Shown in pieces: positions 43,001 through 51,200 of a DNA stretch of 64,000 bases. This DNA comes from Casuarius casuarius (lineage: Eukaryota > Chordata > Aves > Casuariiformes > Casuariidae), in contig PTFA01000029.1 in assembly GCA_003342895.1 (NCBI GenBank), positions 2,567,315-2,631,314 of the forward strand, read 5' to 3'. The notes under the pieces are model-generated. The model saw only the letters and a list, made by a program, of their open reading frames with translations. It was not told where the DNA came from and searched no databases. Both the position numbers and the translations under genes were made by a program. Position 1 is the stretch's first letter, and every line of letters begins with the position of its first letter.

Positions 43001-43064
43001 CATTGAGAAGATAATACAAGGGACAAAACTCCTTAAATATAACTGATGAAGCCACCGATGCCAT
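4126..43064 (-). CDS. TECPR2: TECPR2, tectonin beta-propeller repeat-containing protein 2 (19 coding exons)
   Basis: Autophagy factor known from mammals to bind ATG8-family proteins (LC3/GABARAP), support ER exit sites and cargo delivery to lysosomes; human loss causes a hereditary sensory-autonomic neuropathy/spastic paraplegia (SPG49). Nineteen exons joined by splice signals give 4392 nt, exactly 1464 codons, with no internal stop: 1463 residues against about 1411 in human. Residues 1-360 form the WD-repeat propeller (starting MASVASS, then FKEFCPLYYLLNAIPTK). Residues about 362-849 are a Ser/acidic linker with a lysine run. Residues about 850-1420 carry tectonin repeats (tryptophan-rich, for example WCLDYRG, WALDIHGNLWFRTG, VWISSG). 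The protein ends DEWEVI, the known LIR. The start ATG has G at +4 and aligns with the human start; the frame stays open upstream to the exon edge. One intron uses a GC donor. Identity is firm; individual boundaries are hand-called but mutually consistent in phase. Confidence 0.97.
4554..4703 (-). CDS. TECPR2: TECPR2 coding exon 18 (residues 1362-1412), GC donor
   Basis: Acceptor TCTTTAG/GGC; the exon ends ...TTAACAG followed by GCAAGT, a consensus GC-type donor. It encodes LQACQLAISTRTVWARCPNG, DVARRYGVTDKNPAGDYWKK, IPGNVSRLT. Using the GC donor joins in frame to VTPLDELWAI with the same length as the mammalian protein. The upstream GT (AAT/GTGTCA) would remove conserved residues and break the frame. 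Confidence 0.93.
5976..6117 (-). CDS. TECPR2: TECPR2 coding exon 17 (residues 1315-1362)
   Basis: Acceptor TTTTTATAG/CCA, donor CCAG/GTAAAA, 142 nt. Encodes VSIHSSPNDQMLWAIDSKWN, VHVRIGITDEMPVGTDWEHV. It lies 13 kb downstream of the previous exon, the longest intron of the gene here. Confidence 0.95.
7665..8225 (+). repeat. Pyrimidine-rich stretch
   Basis: Plus-strand sequence rich in CTCC, CCTT and CCCC runs. It resembles in composition two other blocks at about 30520-31345 and 45080-45620. It may be a decayed interspersed repeat; no consensus could be checked. Confidence 0.3.
9500..9911 (+). mobile_element. LTR-like fragment (probable endogenous retrovirus solo LTR remnant)
   Basis: Reading on the plus strand there is a TATAAATA box (9741-9748), then AATAAA at 9810-9815, spaced as U3-R in a compact LTR, and about 95 bases later a terminus CCCTAACA ending in CA at 9911. 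No retroviral gene and no primer-binding site follows, and the 5' TG terminus is not clear, so it would be a truncated solo LTR. The 5' edge is a guess. An unrelated promoter-like coincidence is possible. Confidence 0.45.
9741..9748 (+). promoter_or_regulatory. TATA box in the LTR-like fragment
   Basis: TATAAATA flanked by GGGG and CCCAGG, about 70 bases before AATAAA. It would be the U3 promoter if the LTR call is right; activity is unknown. Orientation is opposite to TECPR2. Confidence 0.4.
9967..10000 (+). repeat. Poly(A) run, 34 A
   Basis: Uninterrupted A run 55 bases after the LTR-like terminus. It could be the tail of a retroposed sequence inserted on the plus strand; no flanking target-site duplication was noticed. 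Confidence 0.8.
10640..10663 (+). repeat. CA dinucleotide microsatellite
   Basis: About twelve CA units with one G interruption, in the large TECPR2 intron. A likely length-polymorphic marker. Confidence 0.9.
18994..19018 (+). repeat. Poly(T) run, 25 T
   Basis: Homopolymer about 160 bases from TECPR2 coding exon 16, on its downstream-intron side with respect to transcription. Confidence 0.85.
19182..19330 (-). CDS. TECPR2: TECPR2 coding exon 16 (residues 1265-1314)
   Basis: Acceptor GTCAATAG/GTG, donor ACAG/GTAAAA, 149 nt. Encodes GAVKLISLACGNQHVWACDT, GGIYFRVGTQPLNPSLMLPA and WIMIEPPIQ. Confidence 0.96.
22979..23212 (-). CDS. TECPR2: TECPR2 coding exon 15 (residues 1187-1265)
   Basis: Acceptor TTTCCATAG/GAA, donor CTAG/GTATGA, 234 nt. 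Encodes GSFLWLCQSSKDL, a variable stretch, VQLPPEAEM, then DAIWGLDSLGQIFIRTLSPS and CPTGMHWTKLDLSQL. Confidence 0.95.
   Translation of the reverse strand, partial: EAFCGCAKAARICFVSVIRILSFILLRCSCHQRLKWYTILPARMPFGAWIVLGRYLSEHFHPAVQRGCTGQNWISLN
25402..25491 (-). CDS. TECPR2: TECPR2 coding exon 14 (residues 1157-1187)
   Basis: Acceptor TCTTTCCAG/GCA, donor GAAG/GTTAGT, 90 nt. Encodes TYWNNIVPRGTASATKWIFV followed by LASTASSKE; matches the mammalian counterpart in length. Confidence 0.95.
25885..26125 (-). CDS. TECPR2: TECPR2 coding exon 13 (residues 1077-1157)
   Basis: Acceptor TTTTTTCCAG/GTA, donor ATAG/GTTGGT, 241 nt. Encodes VSITDYVVFDQCSLFQ, APVEKVADKLRMAFWSQQLQ, CQPSLLGVNGSGVWISSGKN. The first bases after the acceptor, GTAAGC, resemble a donor (see findings). 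Confidence 0.95.
27449..27590 (-). CDS. TECPR2: TECPR2 coding exon 12 (residues 1029-1076)
   Basis: Acceptor CATTTCCAG/TGA, donor CAA/GTAGGC, 142 nt. Encodes ALEPVCITLGDQQTLWALDI, HGNLWFRTGI and the conserved WWQ at the exon end. Confidence 0.96.
29015..29195 (-). CDS. TECPR2: TECPR2 coding exon 11 (residues 969-1029)
   Basis: Acceptor GATTTCTAG/GCC, donor TCAG/GTAATG, 181 nt. Encodes LSVDRPCARAVKVDCPYPLS, NNVVWALSEQRALLYREGV and GEQWKSDIVS. Confidence 0.96.
30520..31375 (+). repeat. Pyrimidine-rich block with a possible ancient repeat tail
   Basis: CT-rich sequence in a TECPR2 intron that ends near 31285-31375 with CCATGTC, ATTCTGTATGTAC, ACTTAGTACAA and GGCCATGAGCTAGG in that order. This recalls the tail of an old amniote repeat (CCATGTCTTTGTTCT ... 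GTACAGCACCTAGCACAA ... CCATGACTGGGG). The match is from memory and is degenerate. Confidence 0.3.
31539..31712 (-). CDS. TECPR2: TECPR2 coding exon 10 (residues 911-969)
   Basis: Acceptor GTACAG/GGG, donor ACAG/GTATCT, 174 nt. It encodes ALLWKIEQKTNKAYACGKV, GKRHWYEALPQAVFVALSDD and WIIRTNGDLYLQTG, a complete tectonin-type blade. Confidence 0.96.
33724..33907 (-). CDS. TECPR2: TECPR2 coding exon 9 (first tectonin repeat, residues 850-911)
   Basis: Acceptor TTTTTAG/TTT rather than the nearby TTTGCAG, because only TTTTTAG restores FAESWMGYSGPGYG. Donor TCAG/GTTGGC. Encodes LSLVVSEKYIWCLDYRGSLY and LRWQKFEDGVQQVAVSPSG. Confidence 0.95.
35390..36384 (-). CDS. TECPR2: TECPR2 coding exon 8 (large linker exon, residues 518-849)
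   Basis: Acceptor GAGAACAG/AAA, donor CAG/GTATAT, 995 nt, the largest exon. It encodes an acidic Ser/Thr-rich, probably disordered linker. Conserved anchors at both ends are HSSLEGTP with SGDSPHSLN, and SSDEEDIYGHGLPYSSSETS then LLKSDQ. The middle looks fast-evolving. Confidence 0.95.
37008..37475 (-). CDS. TECPR2: TECPR2 coding exon 7 (linker, residues 362-518)
   Basis: Acceptor TTGGTCAG/TTT, donor CAAG/GTAAGT, 468 nt. It encodes the start of the Ser-rich linker, with the conserved islands SRSRSSSVNSVDSGSS and ISSEDFDQEL, then IKPIKV-like sequence and seven lysines at the exon end. Much of the exon is poorly conserved against mammals, as expected for this linker. Confidence 0.94.
38456..38588 (-). 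CDS. TECPR2: TECPR2 coding exon 6 (residues 318-362)
   Basis: Acceptor ACTATAG/GCT, donor ATAG/GTTTGT, 133 nt. It encodes the last propeller strands: GLEGYGDIVSVSC, EIFLLKGDRDIIRISSRPEG. Confidence 0.95.
39419..39731 (-). CDS. TECPR2: TECPR2 coding exon 5 (residues 213-317)
   Basis: Acceptor TTCTAG/CAC, donor CAG/GTAGAT, 313 nt. It encodes TGKFGACFIPGLCKQSDLTL, the blade RPGLRLWKSDVHGTVQATF, and HLGLVSCFYQEGWVLTWNEY followed by SIYLLDTVNQ. Confidence 0.95.
40895..41052 (-). CDS. TECPR2: TECPR2 coding exon 4 (residues 161-213)
   Basis: Acceptor TTTAAAAG/GGT, donor AAAAAA/GTAAGC, 158 nt. It encodes LVLEEPSSIVQLDY, KVLLVSTLQRTLLFYTEEKS and QPRK. The donor follows a six-A run, so the exact exon end is certain only to the extent that GTAAGC is the site used; the joined frame (N-TGKFGA) supports it. 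Confidence 0.94.
41976..42107 (-). CDS. TECPR2: TECPR2 coding exon 3 (residues 117-160)
   Basis: Acceptor TTTCACAG/CTT, donor CAC/GTAAGT, 132 nt, phase 0. It encodes LRRFDVAGIHKSSITALAWS and the blade motif KLFSGDDKGKIVYSALDLD. Confidence 0.96.
42274..42351. repeat. Long imperfect inverted repeat (31-base arms)
   Basis: Arms 42274-42304 and 42321-42351 match as reverse complements at 28 of 31 positions, with a 16-base spacer. It lies in the TECPR2 intron between coding exons 2 and 3. It could be a decayed MITE or an AT-rich chance palindrome. Confidence 0.85.
42597..42725 (-). CDS. TECPR2: TECPR2 coding exon 2 (residues 74-116)
   Basis: Acceptor CAACAG/GGG, donor CAG/GTAAAT, 129 nt, phase 0. 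It encodes the WD-repeat segment with KLLSCFDDLVALGTASGRVA, near-identical to mammalian TECPR2. Confidence 0.96.
42846..43064 (-). CDS. TECPR2: TECPR2 coding exon 1 (start codon, residues 1-73)
   Basis: ATG is at 43064-43062 in the context GCTATGG. It encodes the conserved N-terminus with EFCPLYYLLNAIPTK and the first propeller strands (GDYIAVGSSIGMLYLY). The exon begins at 43093 after TTTATTTCAG, so 43065-43093 is 5' UTR. The donor is GAG/GTAAAT. Phase 0 at both ends of the coding part. Confidence 0.96.
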
Positions 43065-44524
43065 AGCAAGCACTGGTATCAACACTTTCAAGGCTGAAAT
43101 AAACACATCTATTTCACCACATAAGGAAATCTGAAAGACAAAACCAAGAGTTCATTAACTTCTTTGAAGAGAGTAAATGGTTAGCAGAATAGCTACCTTT
43201 TAGCAAGTAGGTACCCAGAGATTGTCATTTTTTGTTCATTAGGAAGAAAAAACAAGTTGAATTCTTCTAGAGAACGTAAGTTGTTCTGCAAACAAGAGCA
43301 AGGTTATTTCTTTGGCTCAGACATATCTACAGGTGGATGGTGACCATTAAACATGGGATAAGAATTTTTCTTACAGTTGTAAGCTTTTCCAGTAGAGTTC
43401 AAATGCATTATTTCTTCTCATTTAGCTACTGAAGGAACTGTATAGCCACTGCCTGGCACTAAACAACCCGTGCAGTCCATTTCTTCATCCGTCTGCAAAC
43501 TCTAGCCTCAAACCTTCCAGTGCTGAATCTTCAGTTTACATCAGGAGTGGTATGAGCATGGGATATTCACTGTGTAAGACAGCACAATAAGATCAAAGTA
43601 TCAAACTAGTATTTACGCTCAAATCCTTAACTCCCACTGTGCCCCAAGGAAAACATGACCAGAAAACAATACAGTTAGATCTACAACCACTAGGTAATCA
43701 GATAGTAAAAATACTGTGGGAAGAAAGGAGAACGCAAAAATGAGAGAATTCCCAGTGCGACAGACACACAAAGATATCCATATAGCAATTTAATTTAGAA
43801 AGATAACAAGCAAACAGTAGAAGAAACAGGTTTAAAGAAAAAAGAAAAAAAGCACTATATGCCCCTGTTTCCTGTTACGGTCAAGTGAATAACTTCATGT
43901 TGATCAGTGACACTGTACGCATGCATATGGGAGAATTTTGGTATCTTGCTAAGAAAAATGGAAACAAAGGTTGTATTCACCCTCTTCAAGAAAAAATATA
44001 GTTGGAGCTCATTGTAGTAACAATGTACTGGCAGCTTCAGAAAAACCTGATATTATGAGGTACATAAAATATTAAAAATATTAATTAAAACTAGTAATTT
44101 TTCTTGTCACAGATGACAACCTTGATGGGAACATTTGGCAGCAGTATCTGTTCTCCTCATGGACGACTTTAGAACGTGGGAAAGAAAAAGAAACCTCCAC
44201 TTCTTGAATTTTATTTTGCCACGAGCTAATCTGATTAACAGAATGGTTTAGAATCTGCCAAAAATAGCTGCAGTTTTCTGAGACAAGGATTCCAGATTTC
44301 TCAAAAGAAGAAAGTTTTCTATGCTTAACAGAATCTTCAGTATTACACATTTGAACAAGCTTCAGCAAGAGTTAGAAATATAACAAATTTAGTTGGGAAC
44401 ACTTCTAAGCATTCACAATTATTCTGTAAAGAATTCCTACTGTAATTTGTGCCTAGTCTGCATTTCTCCAAGGATGGAAAATAGTGTATGTTTGGCAGCT
44501 TCACAAATTGCTTATGGTGATATC

Positions 44525-44571
44525 TCAACTAAATTACAAATTACAATATATATATTTTGTAATTTAGTTGA
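44525..44571. repeat. Perfect 16-base inverted repeat
   Basis: TCAACTAAATTACAAA (44525-44540) is the exact reverse complement of 44556-44571, with a 15-base AT spacer. It is followed by a TA-rich tract to about 44606. It lies in the first TECPR2 intron. Confidence 0.9.
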
Positions 44572-47308
44572 TTTATATATATATATAAATATAATATATA
44601 AAATATAGTGTGTGTGTACTAGTTTAGTATCTCCATTACTGTGAAAGGCTCTGGTGCTTCAGCTTTAGAACTGCTATTTCACTTACTGTGCAAAAGGATT
44701 CAGCATGCTGGTGCTGGGCTCTGCAACACTTGCTGTCAACATACAATTCCACTAAATCCGAAGGAATTACTTGCAAGACACTACCCATTCAGGCCCATGT
44801 TAGACAAGACAGCAGGAATAAAGATTGATTACTGGACCCATATTTTAGCTGTGTCACAAAAACAGCCAGTGAAGAAGCTGAGAGCAGTTATTAGATTATC
44901 TTAACTGTTGTGATAAATTTTATTGCTTGCTAGAGCTTAGACATATGAATACTACTTTCCTCCAGTGTTTACCAGCTGTCATGCCACCTATTTCATAAAA
45001 ATACCATTAGGGTTAGCTGATTAACATGCCCCAGCTGGTTCTGAATGAAGAGTTCCTAAAAGAGTTGTTTACTGAGTTACCAAAGTGCTTTACCTTTCTT
45101 TTACAGTATTTTCACACACCATCTCTTTCCTATCCCACATTTTAGGACTCCAGCCCTTTCCTTTAGCATTCACCACCTTCTATCCACAGTCAATTAAATT
45201 TAAAATAAATATACAAGAAAACCCCAAACCACTGCTGAAGTCTCGTTTGCTTTTCGAAACATGCTGCTTTGCCAGTTTAACAATTTTACTGGCTGCTGGT
45301 CTTTTCTCACTAAAATACACTCTTTGTCCTAAGTCTTCTGTGTACAAATCTTCTTCTGTCTGGGTCTCAACTGCTACCACTCCCCAGCTAGTGCCTCATG
45401 AATTTCACATATTTTGTTTTTTTAACTCTCCTTTGTCACTCCTATAATTCACATCTATCATCATCCCAAGCTGCTCTCATCGTTGGAACCATCTCATGCT
45501 CCCCAGTTGTCAAAGGATCTTGCAGTCCTCAGAATCCATTCTCTGTCTTAGCTCCTATCGCTCATCCTTACAGCTCAACTACAACTATTAGAAGCATAAT
45601 AATTCATTACCCACTATTGAATTATGAAAAACTATTACCCAGAAAAAGATACTGTTTTTTTACTGCACATCAACTAGAATTACAACCTGATTTTTTTTTT
45701 GAAGTCTACACTTAGTTAACGTCAGAATTTCCCTAATGACCTTGTTTTTTCATAGAAAACACTGAGAGGAATTATTTCTTGTCATATAATAAAATTTAAC
45801 AAAACTGCTGTCAGATTAGGGTTCTCACGCCTCATAATTTATATACAACCCTGTTTAGATCTTCTCTGCTGGCAAAGTCTTAAGAAATGAAATTACTCTT
45901 TTTCTCTATAATCCATTCAACCCGTACAATCAAAAATGTATTCATAAATTATGATTCCTTGTTATCAAACAAATCAGTTTCATTTTGGGTGGTTTACAGA
46001 CTAACAAAACATTTGCATTATTCACGTGAAAACGTGCAACTGAAAGCTCAAATGATCACTTACTCAAAATATTGCTGATGAAGTCATTTTATCTGAGCAA
46101 AATAAATGTATAAAAGACTAAAGAATTATAGCATGCCCTTTACATTCAGAGATTCTGTACAAACGCAATGATTCTCTGCTGCTTTTGAGTTTAGAGTGTA
46201 CGACATCCCCCTAAACATATTTGTATATGATATGTGGTCTCTTTTTCTTCTTTAACAATTTCAGGATTATACTTTTATCTGTTTTTCTGACTTCATTAAC
46301 CAAAGGCAAACAGTGGATATAATCTATCTTCTCAGACAGATTTTGGAACTGGACCTGCAGATTCACTGTGTCAGCAGTGGTTATTCTGAAGGACATAAAA
46401 GCCATGTAGGGTAAATCAGATTGTGCTAATCAGATCTCCTGCAGTGGAGATCAAGTAGAGCAAAATATCTTATGCTACATTTCAAAACCAAAAAAAACCA
46501 AAAAAAAACAAAAAAAAAATCACCAGAAAAGAAAGGAGGTCTGTCTCTTCAACCCACAAGGATCACAATGAGCTTTTAAGTATTGCATTAAAAGACAACA
46601 CATAGAAAAGCAAAAAAATCTTTTTTCTTTCTCTAGTCTCAGAAACAGGAATAGGGCTCAAGGTTGGCTACCAGAGGCAACTAATGTGAAAGATAATCTT
46701 GTGGTTAAACAACTACTTAGTGGATAAAGATTCAGTTTCAGGGTATGCCGCAAATTCACTATACGAGGCTGAAGTTGTCACTGCATTTCTCTGAGCGCAA
46801 GCTTCCTCTCTGTACAAGAGTAACAACAGCCCTTTTTTATTTCTTTAACATACCAAATTAAATTTAAGAGCTTCAGAGTACAGACAAATTCGTATGTTTG
46901 ACCTCCGTTTAACGCAACGGTCTCATCTCAGCTAGATCCTGTAAACTAAAAAATAAGCAATCATATTTTCTGATACATTTCTTATTTTCAGCCACCTGAC
47001 TGCCACATCTGTTAGCAGTGTTTTTAAGCAGACGGGCAAAGTTTTAGGCCTGTTGCCCAGTTTTGAAAGAACAGCAACACAGCCGAGACATTCCTCTAAA
47101 GTTTTTGATACAAAACAACAGCCAAGTAGAGGGGGGGAACAAAAATTAGCCCCTTGCTGAAACACAGGCAAGCAGGACTAGGCTTTCATGCACCCTGTTT
47201 GGCAGCACGTAAATAACCTGTTAGCACACAGGTAGAGATTGCTAATATGCACATAGCACAAGACTAGTCATAAGTTGTTTTATTCCCGGTTCAGGGGAGT
47301 TTCTGTTT

Positions 47309-47309
<1 letters not shown>

Positions 47310-47344
<35 letters not shown>
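47310..47344 (+). repeat. Poly(A) run, 35 A
   Basis: Homopolymer about 200 bases from the edge of the CpG island, in the first TECPR2 intron. Assembly length may be unreliable. Confidence 0.85.
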
Positions 47345-47346
<2 letters not shown>

Positions 47347-47815
47347 AGCTGAGAGGTTGGAAAAGGGAGAATCTGGAGTCACCGCACATGCACGTATGTG
47401 AAGGAAGACGACTATGGGGGCATAGGAAACTAGGTTTTGCTGCTCTGTTGATTGCAGAATACCTGGTTTCCCTACAAAAACCTCCATCCTTAAAAGGCAT
47501 TTCTGTACTCTGGCAGACGCTTCCAAGGGTTCATTTCAGCCACGCTGCCCGCCAGCACCGTGAGGGCCGCGACTAGTCACGCACAGCGAGGTACCACGGC
47601 GCGGAGGACCCGCGGCGCCCGCCCTCCCGGCAGCCCCCAGCCCCGCTCCGGCCCGGCGCTCGCACGGGATGTCACCGCCAGCCCCGGCTGTGACCCATGG
47701 CACGGGAAGGCGAAGCTTCACCTCAGGGATAAGCGGCTAAGCCCACGCAGCGCCCGCCGCCGGCGGGACCGTTACAGGGGCGGGAGGCGGCTCGCCCCCC
47801 CCCCGCCCCCCCTAC

Positions 47816-48184
47816 NNNNNNNNNNNNNNNNNNNNNNNNNNNNNNNNNNNNNNNNNNNNNNNNNNNNNNNNNNNNNNNNNNNNNNNNNNNNNNNNNNNNN
47901 NNNNNNNNNNNNNNNNNNNNNNNNNNNNNNNNNNNNNNNNNNNNNNNNNNNNNNNNNNNNNNNNNNNNNNNNNNNNNNNNNNNNNNNNNNNNNNNNNNNN
48001 NNNNNNNNNNNNNNNNNNNNNNNNNNNNNNNNNNNNNNNNNNNNNNNNNNNNNNNNNNNNNNNNNNNNNNNNNNNNNNNNNNNNNNNNNNNNNNNNNNNN
48101 NNNNNNNNNNNNNNNNNNNNNNNNNNNNNNNNNNNNNNNNNNNNNNNNNNNNNNNNNNNNNNNNNNNNNNNNNNNNNNNNNNNN
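47816..48184. other. Assembly gap (369 N)
   Basis: Run of N inside the CpG island, directly 5' of the CINP start codon. It probably contains the CINP 5' UTR and transcription start sites. Gap length may be an estimate. Confidence 1.
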
Positions 48185-48193
48185 GGTGCCGCC

Positions 48194-48200
48194 ATGGCCG
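48194..48200 (+). CDS. CINP: CINP coding exon 1 (7 coding bases)
   Basis: ATGGCCG then donor GTGAGT, preceded by GCCGCC. The remaining G joins CA of the next exon to give M-A-A-K. The 5' UTR is in the gap. Confidence 0.9.
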
Positions 48201-51200
48201 GTGAGTGCGGCCGCCTCCGCGCCCCGGGGCCTCGGCTGCCCCCCGCCGAGTCCCCGGGAGGGCCGCGGCGAGGCTGCGGCCCCCTTGGGCGGGGGGAGGG
48301 GAGGCGGCGGCGGCCCCGGCGCCTCCTGACCCTGCGACAAAATGTCCGCTGAGGCGGGCAGGCCGCGGCCGGGGGGGCGGGCGCCGCTACGGCGGTTTCT
48401 CACTGTCCCGCGCGGCGGCAGCGTTTGGCGTGAGAGCCGGAAGGGAGCGGAGCGGTGCGCGGGCGGGAGGCCGCTGGGTCCATGAGTGCTGCAGAGCCGC
48501 GCTGTGCGTGTCGTGGTGCCGCATCGCCGAACATGCTTAGTTTTTAACAACGTGATTTTCTTGTGACTGATAGCAAGGTTTGGAGCTGAGGAGTTTGATT
48601 TCATGATTAAAGATAGTTAAATTGATGTAAATTCTATTTTACTCCAGTCAGTATTCAGCAGTAAAGCAAGGAAAACATTCAGACACCTACCACTGCCCAA
48701 AAGCACACTGATTTATCACTGTGTCTTTTAAAAAGCTTGCATTTTTTTATCGTCTTATGTAGCAAAGAGCCCTGCTGATTTTACTCCAAGAAGACCTGTC
48801 TTGTCTGTCAGTGCAAGAAAGATTAAGGATAATGCAGCAGACTGGCATAATTTAATGATGAAATGGGAGAGACTGAATGATGATGGATTTACTACAGCAA
48901 ACAAAATTGTCAACATGAAAATCAGTGAGCAGTAAGTATGCCGATGATACGTACAAGTAAAGACAGTGTAGAGGTTGCCTTTATTGTGAAATCGGTCCGT
49001 TTCCTTCACTAGAAAGGTTTTTTTGGAGATAGGGAAAGAATATGTCAGAGTGGGTAAGTTAGCTCTTAGATCAAACTGAGCAGTTGCACTTTTCAGTTAT
49101 GTAAAATATTTACATTCAAATAAGACTTAAATGTCTCGTAAAGATTAAAATAATCTCGTGAACTAATGGTATTTGCAAGAAACAAAAATATGTTTGATAT
49201 ATGCACAGTTAGGTATAATGGATATTTGAAATACTTACTTAACATACAAAGTTAGAATCTAATCCTGTGATCTTTACTCGTGTGAGTTCCCTTACTCTCC
49301 TGTGTGTTTACTCTGAAGTCAGTATCATCAGTTTTCACTAAGGGCAAGAGTTCAGCAGATTTCAGATAAGAATCAATGACTTACATAGACAAAAAATTGT
49401 TACAGCAGTGAAGATTTAACAAAATAATACTTTTGGTAGAGATACTATCTTCAGGCTCTAAAGGAAAACCTATGACTGACAGGGTTCTGATGGACAAACT
49501 CTGTGATATTTTGCTGTAAAGCTGTCAGATCTTGCTTTCCCCCTCTCTCCGCTCCCTCTGTCAAAGTATACAGCTTCTACGGGAAAGTCAGCGAGACAGG
49601 ATATGATACGTGCCTGCACCTTACCTGCTTTCAGTTCGCAGTTAAGTATCTTCGCTTAAAGTGTCAACAAAGGTGAGTTTGTGGTGAGGCACCAGGCTGT
49701 CAGCTGGACCAGCTGAGGCCTGGGCATACATTGTACCCTGTCACTATGAGAGAGTAGTGTCCAACAGAGAGGCAAGGTAAAGTGTTGGGGGTAGTGTTAT
49801 CTTAACATCTGCAACTGTTTCTTTTGAGTGTGAGCTCTGGAATAATTCAGCATTCCTCTGAAGGTTATGGTACTAGCTCAATTGCTCACTTTATTGCTAG
49901 ATAGGTCACTTACCTCCTTTCATGTAGGAGTTCTCATGTACAGCTTGTGAGAGAGAGATTTTGTAGGTTCAGATGACATGAGTTTTACATCTCTGCAGCT
50001 GAGTAAACCTATATGCAGTGGTTTGAACTACCTTATGCTTCTGTTTTAGGTTTCAAGATAACAAATTGGAGATAGCATGTGATAGCAGTGCCACAGAGTC
50101 TGAGAAGCCATCTCCAAAATACAATGAAGAGCTGGATAGTTGCTGTGCAGAGTTACTTGAGACCTTAAAGCATATGGTAATATTAATTTTGCACTTTTGA
50201 TCTGTATTTTCCAAGCATGACTTAAGCAAATGAACTCAAACATTGTAAACAGAAAAGTGGGATTTTTAATCATAGTTCTTTGGCTTCCAACCTGAATCAT
50301 TATAAGCCCAGTGTGCTCCATTTATTTGCTTGATTGGTAAATCTGAAAGTTGGTTTACATCTCTCTTCTGGTTATTATTTACTGCTCCCTTTATAATGTG
50401 ATGTATAATGTGATCTTCTGAAACAGATTCCTGCAAAAACCTGTTCTAAAATTGCACCTGTTGTCTTTTTTCTCTTTCTGAATATTCCCTCCATTTAAAA
50501 CAAAACAAGTTAAAGCACAGAACAGTGTTTTACCTGCTGTGATATCTATTGCGGCTAGCTTTGATCAGACATCATGCAGTTCCATTTTTAGTCTGCCTAG
50601 CTGTATTTTCCATGCTATAGTTTCCACCTCCCTGAAGGACATAGTAAGAAAATTATTATGGCGACCCACCTTCTTTCTGGATACGTTGTCAGGAATTATG
50701 TCAGATTGGCATAAACAAATAAACTTTTTTTGATTGTTATTGTAATTTAAAATTTTACTTAAAAGTAACTTTTACAGCCTTTAGCCACAGTGGAGGGTTG
50801 TTAAAAAGATGATTGGTGTAATGTTCCATTGAGCATTTTTATACAGAAAAGATGCTAGTCCAGTATTTAGAATATGCGGGAAAGCAGCTAAATTTTCCTC
50901 AAATTTTGTTCTGTGGGAAAAAGTACCAGCAATTTCAGAGTTTTATTTTTTTCCTTGAGATAGTGTTGTATTCAGCCTAGCAAGTGTGTTGATGCAATTC
51001 TTCATTACTTTTGAATAATAGGAGTATAAGCAGCCTTTGTTAGATTGGATGTTAAACACAGTTACTACAGATATTTTCATTTCTTATGAGCATATACTAG
51101 TTTAAGGATTTATATAAATATCTGTATTTTAGCTTCTTGACATAAAGGTACTGTCTTCAAGGTCCATTTTGTTTTTCCATATATTAGGCCCCTTAGGTAA

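Larger units (their letters stand above)
43094..47540 (-). other. First TECPR2 intron (5' portion of gene)
   Basis: From the acceptor of the start-codon exon to the CpG island. It holds the 44525-44571 inverted repeat, a TA-rich tract, a pyrimidine-rich block (about 45080-45620) and the 35-A run. Several open frames here are in CT-rich DNA and are not credible genes. The non-coding first exon is not identified; a donor-like GAG/GTGAAG on the minus strand near 47720 is one candidate, and the gap may hide it. Confidence 0.6.
47540..48530. promoter_or_regulatory. CpG island, probable bidirectional TECPR2/CINP promoter
   Basis: GC- and CpG-dense sequence flanks the N gap on both sides, in sharp contrast to the AT-rich surroundings. 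CINP begins at 48194 on the plus strand and TECPR2 runs away on the minus strand, a head-to-head arrangement that also holds in human. No TATA box is visible in the sequenced part. The core between the two starts is largely missing. Confidence 0.8.

Noticed and set aside
43065..43106. Upstream in-frame ATG extending TECPR2 by 14 residues
   Set aside because: That ATG lies in the intron before the TTTATTTCAG acceptor, and the human protein starts at the equivalent of the downstream ATG.
47560..48604. Long GC-rich open frames spanning the N gap on both strands (214 and 293 codons)
   Set aside because: They are open only because N codons cannot be stops; the flanks are CpG-island sequence and CINP exon/intron 1.
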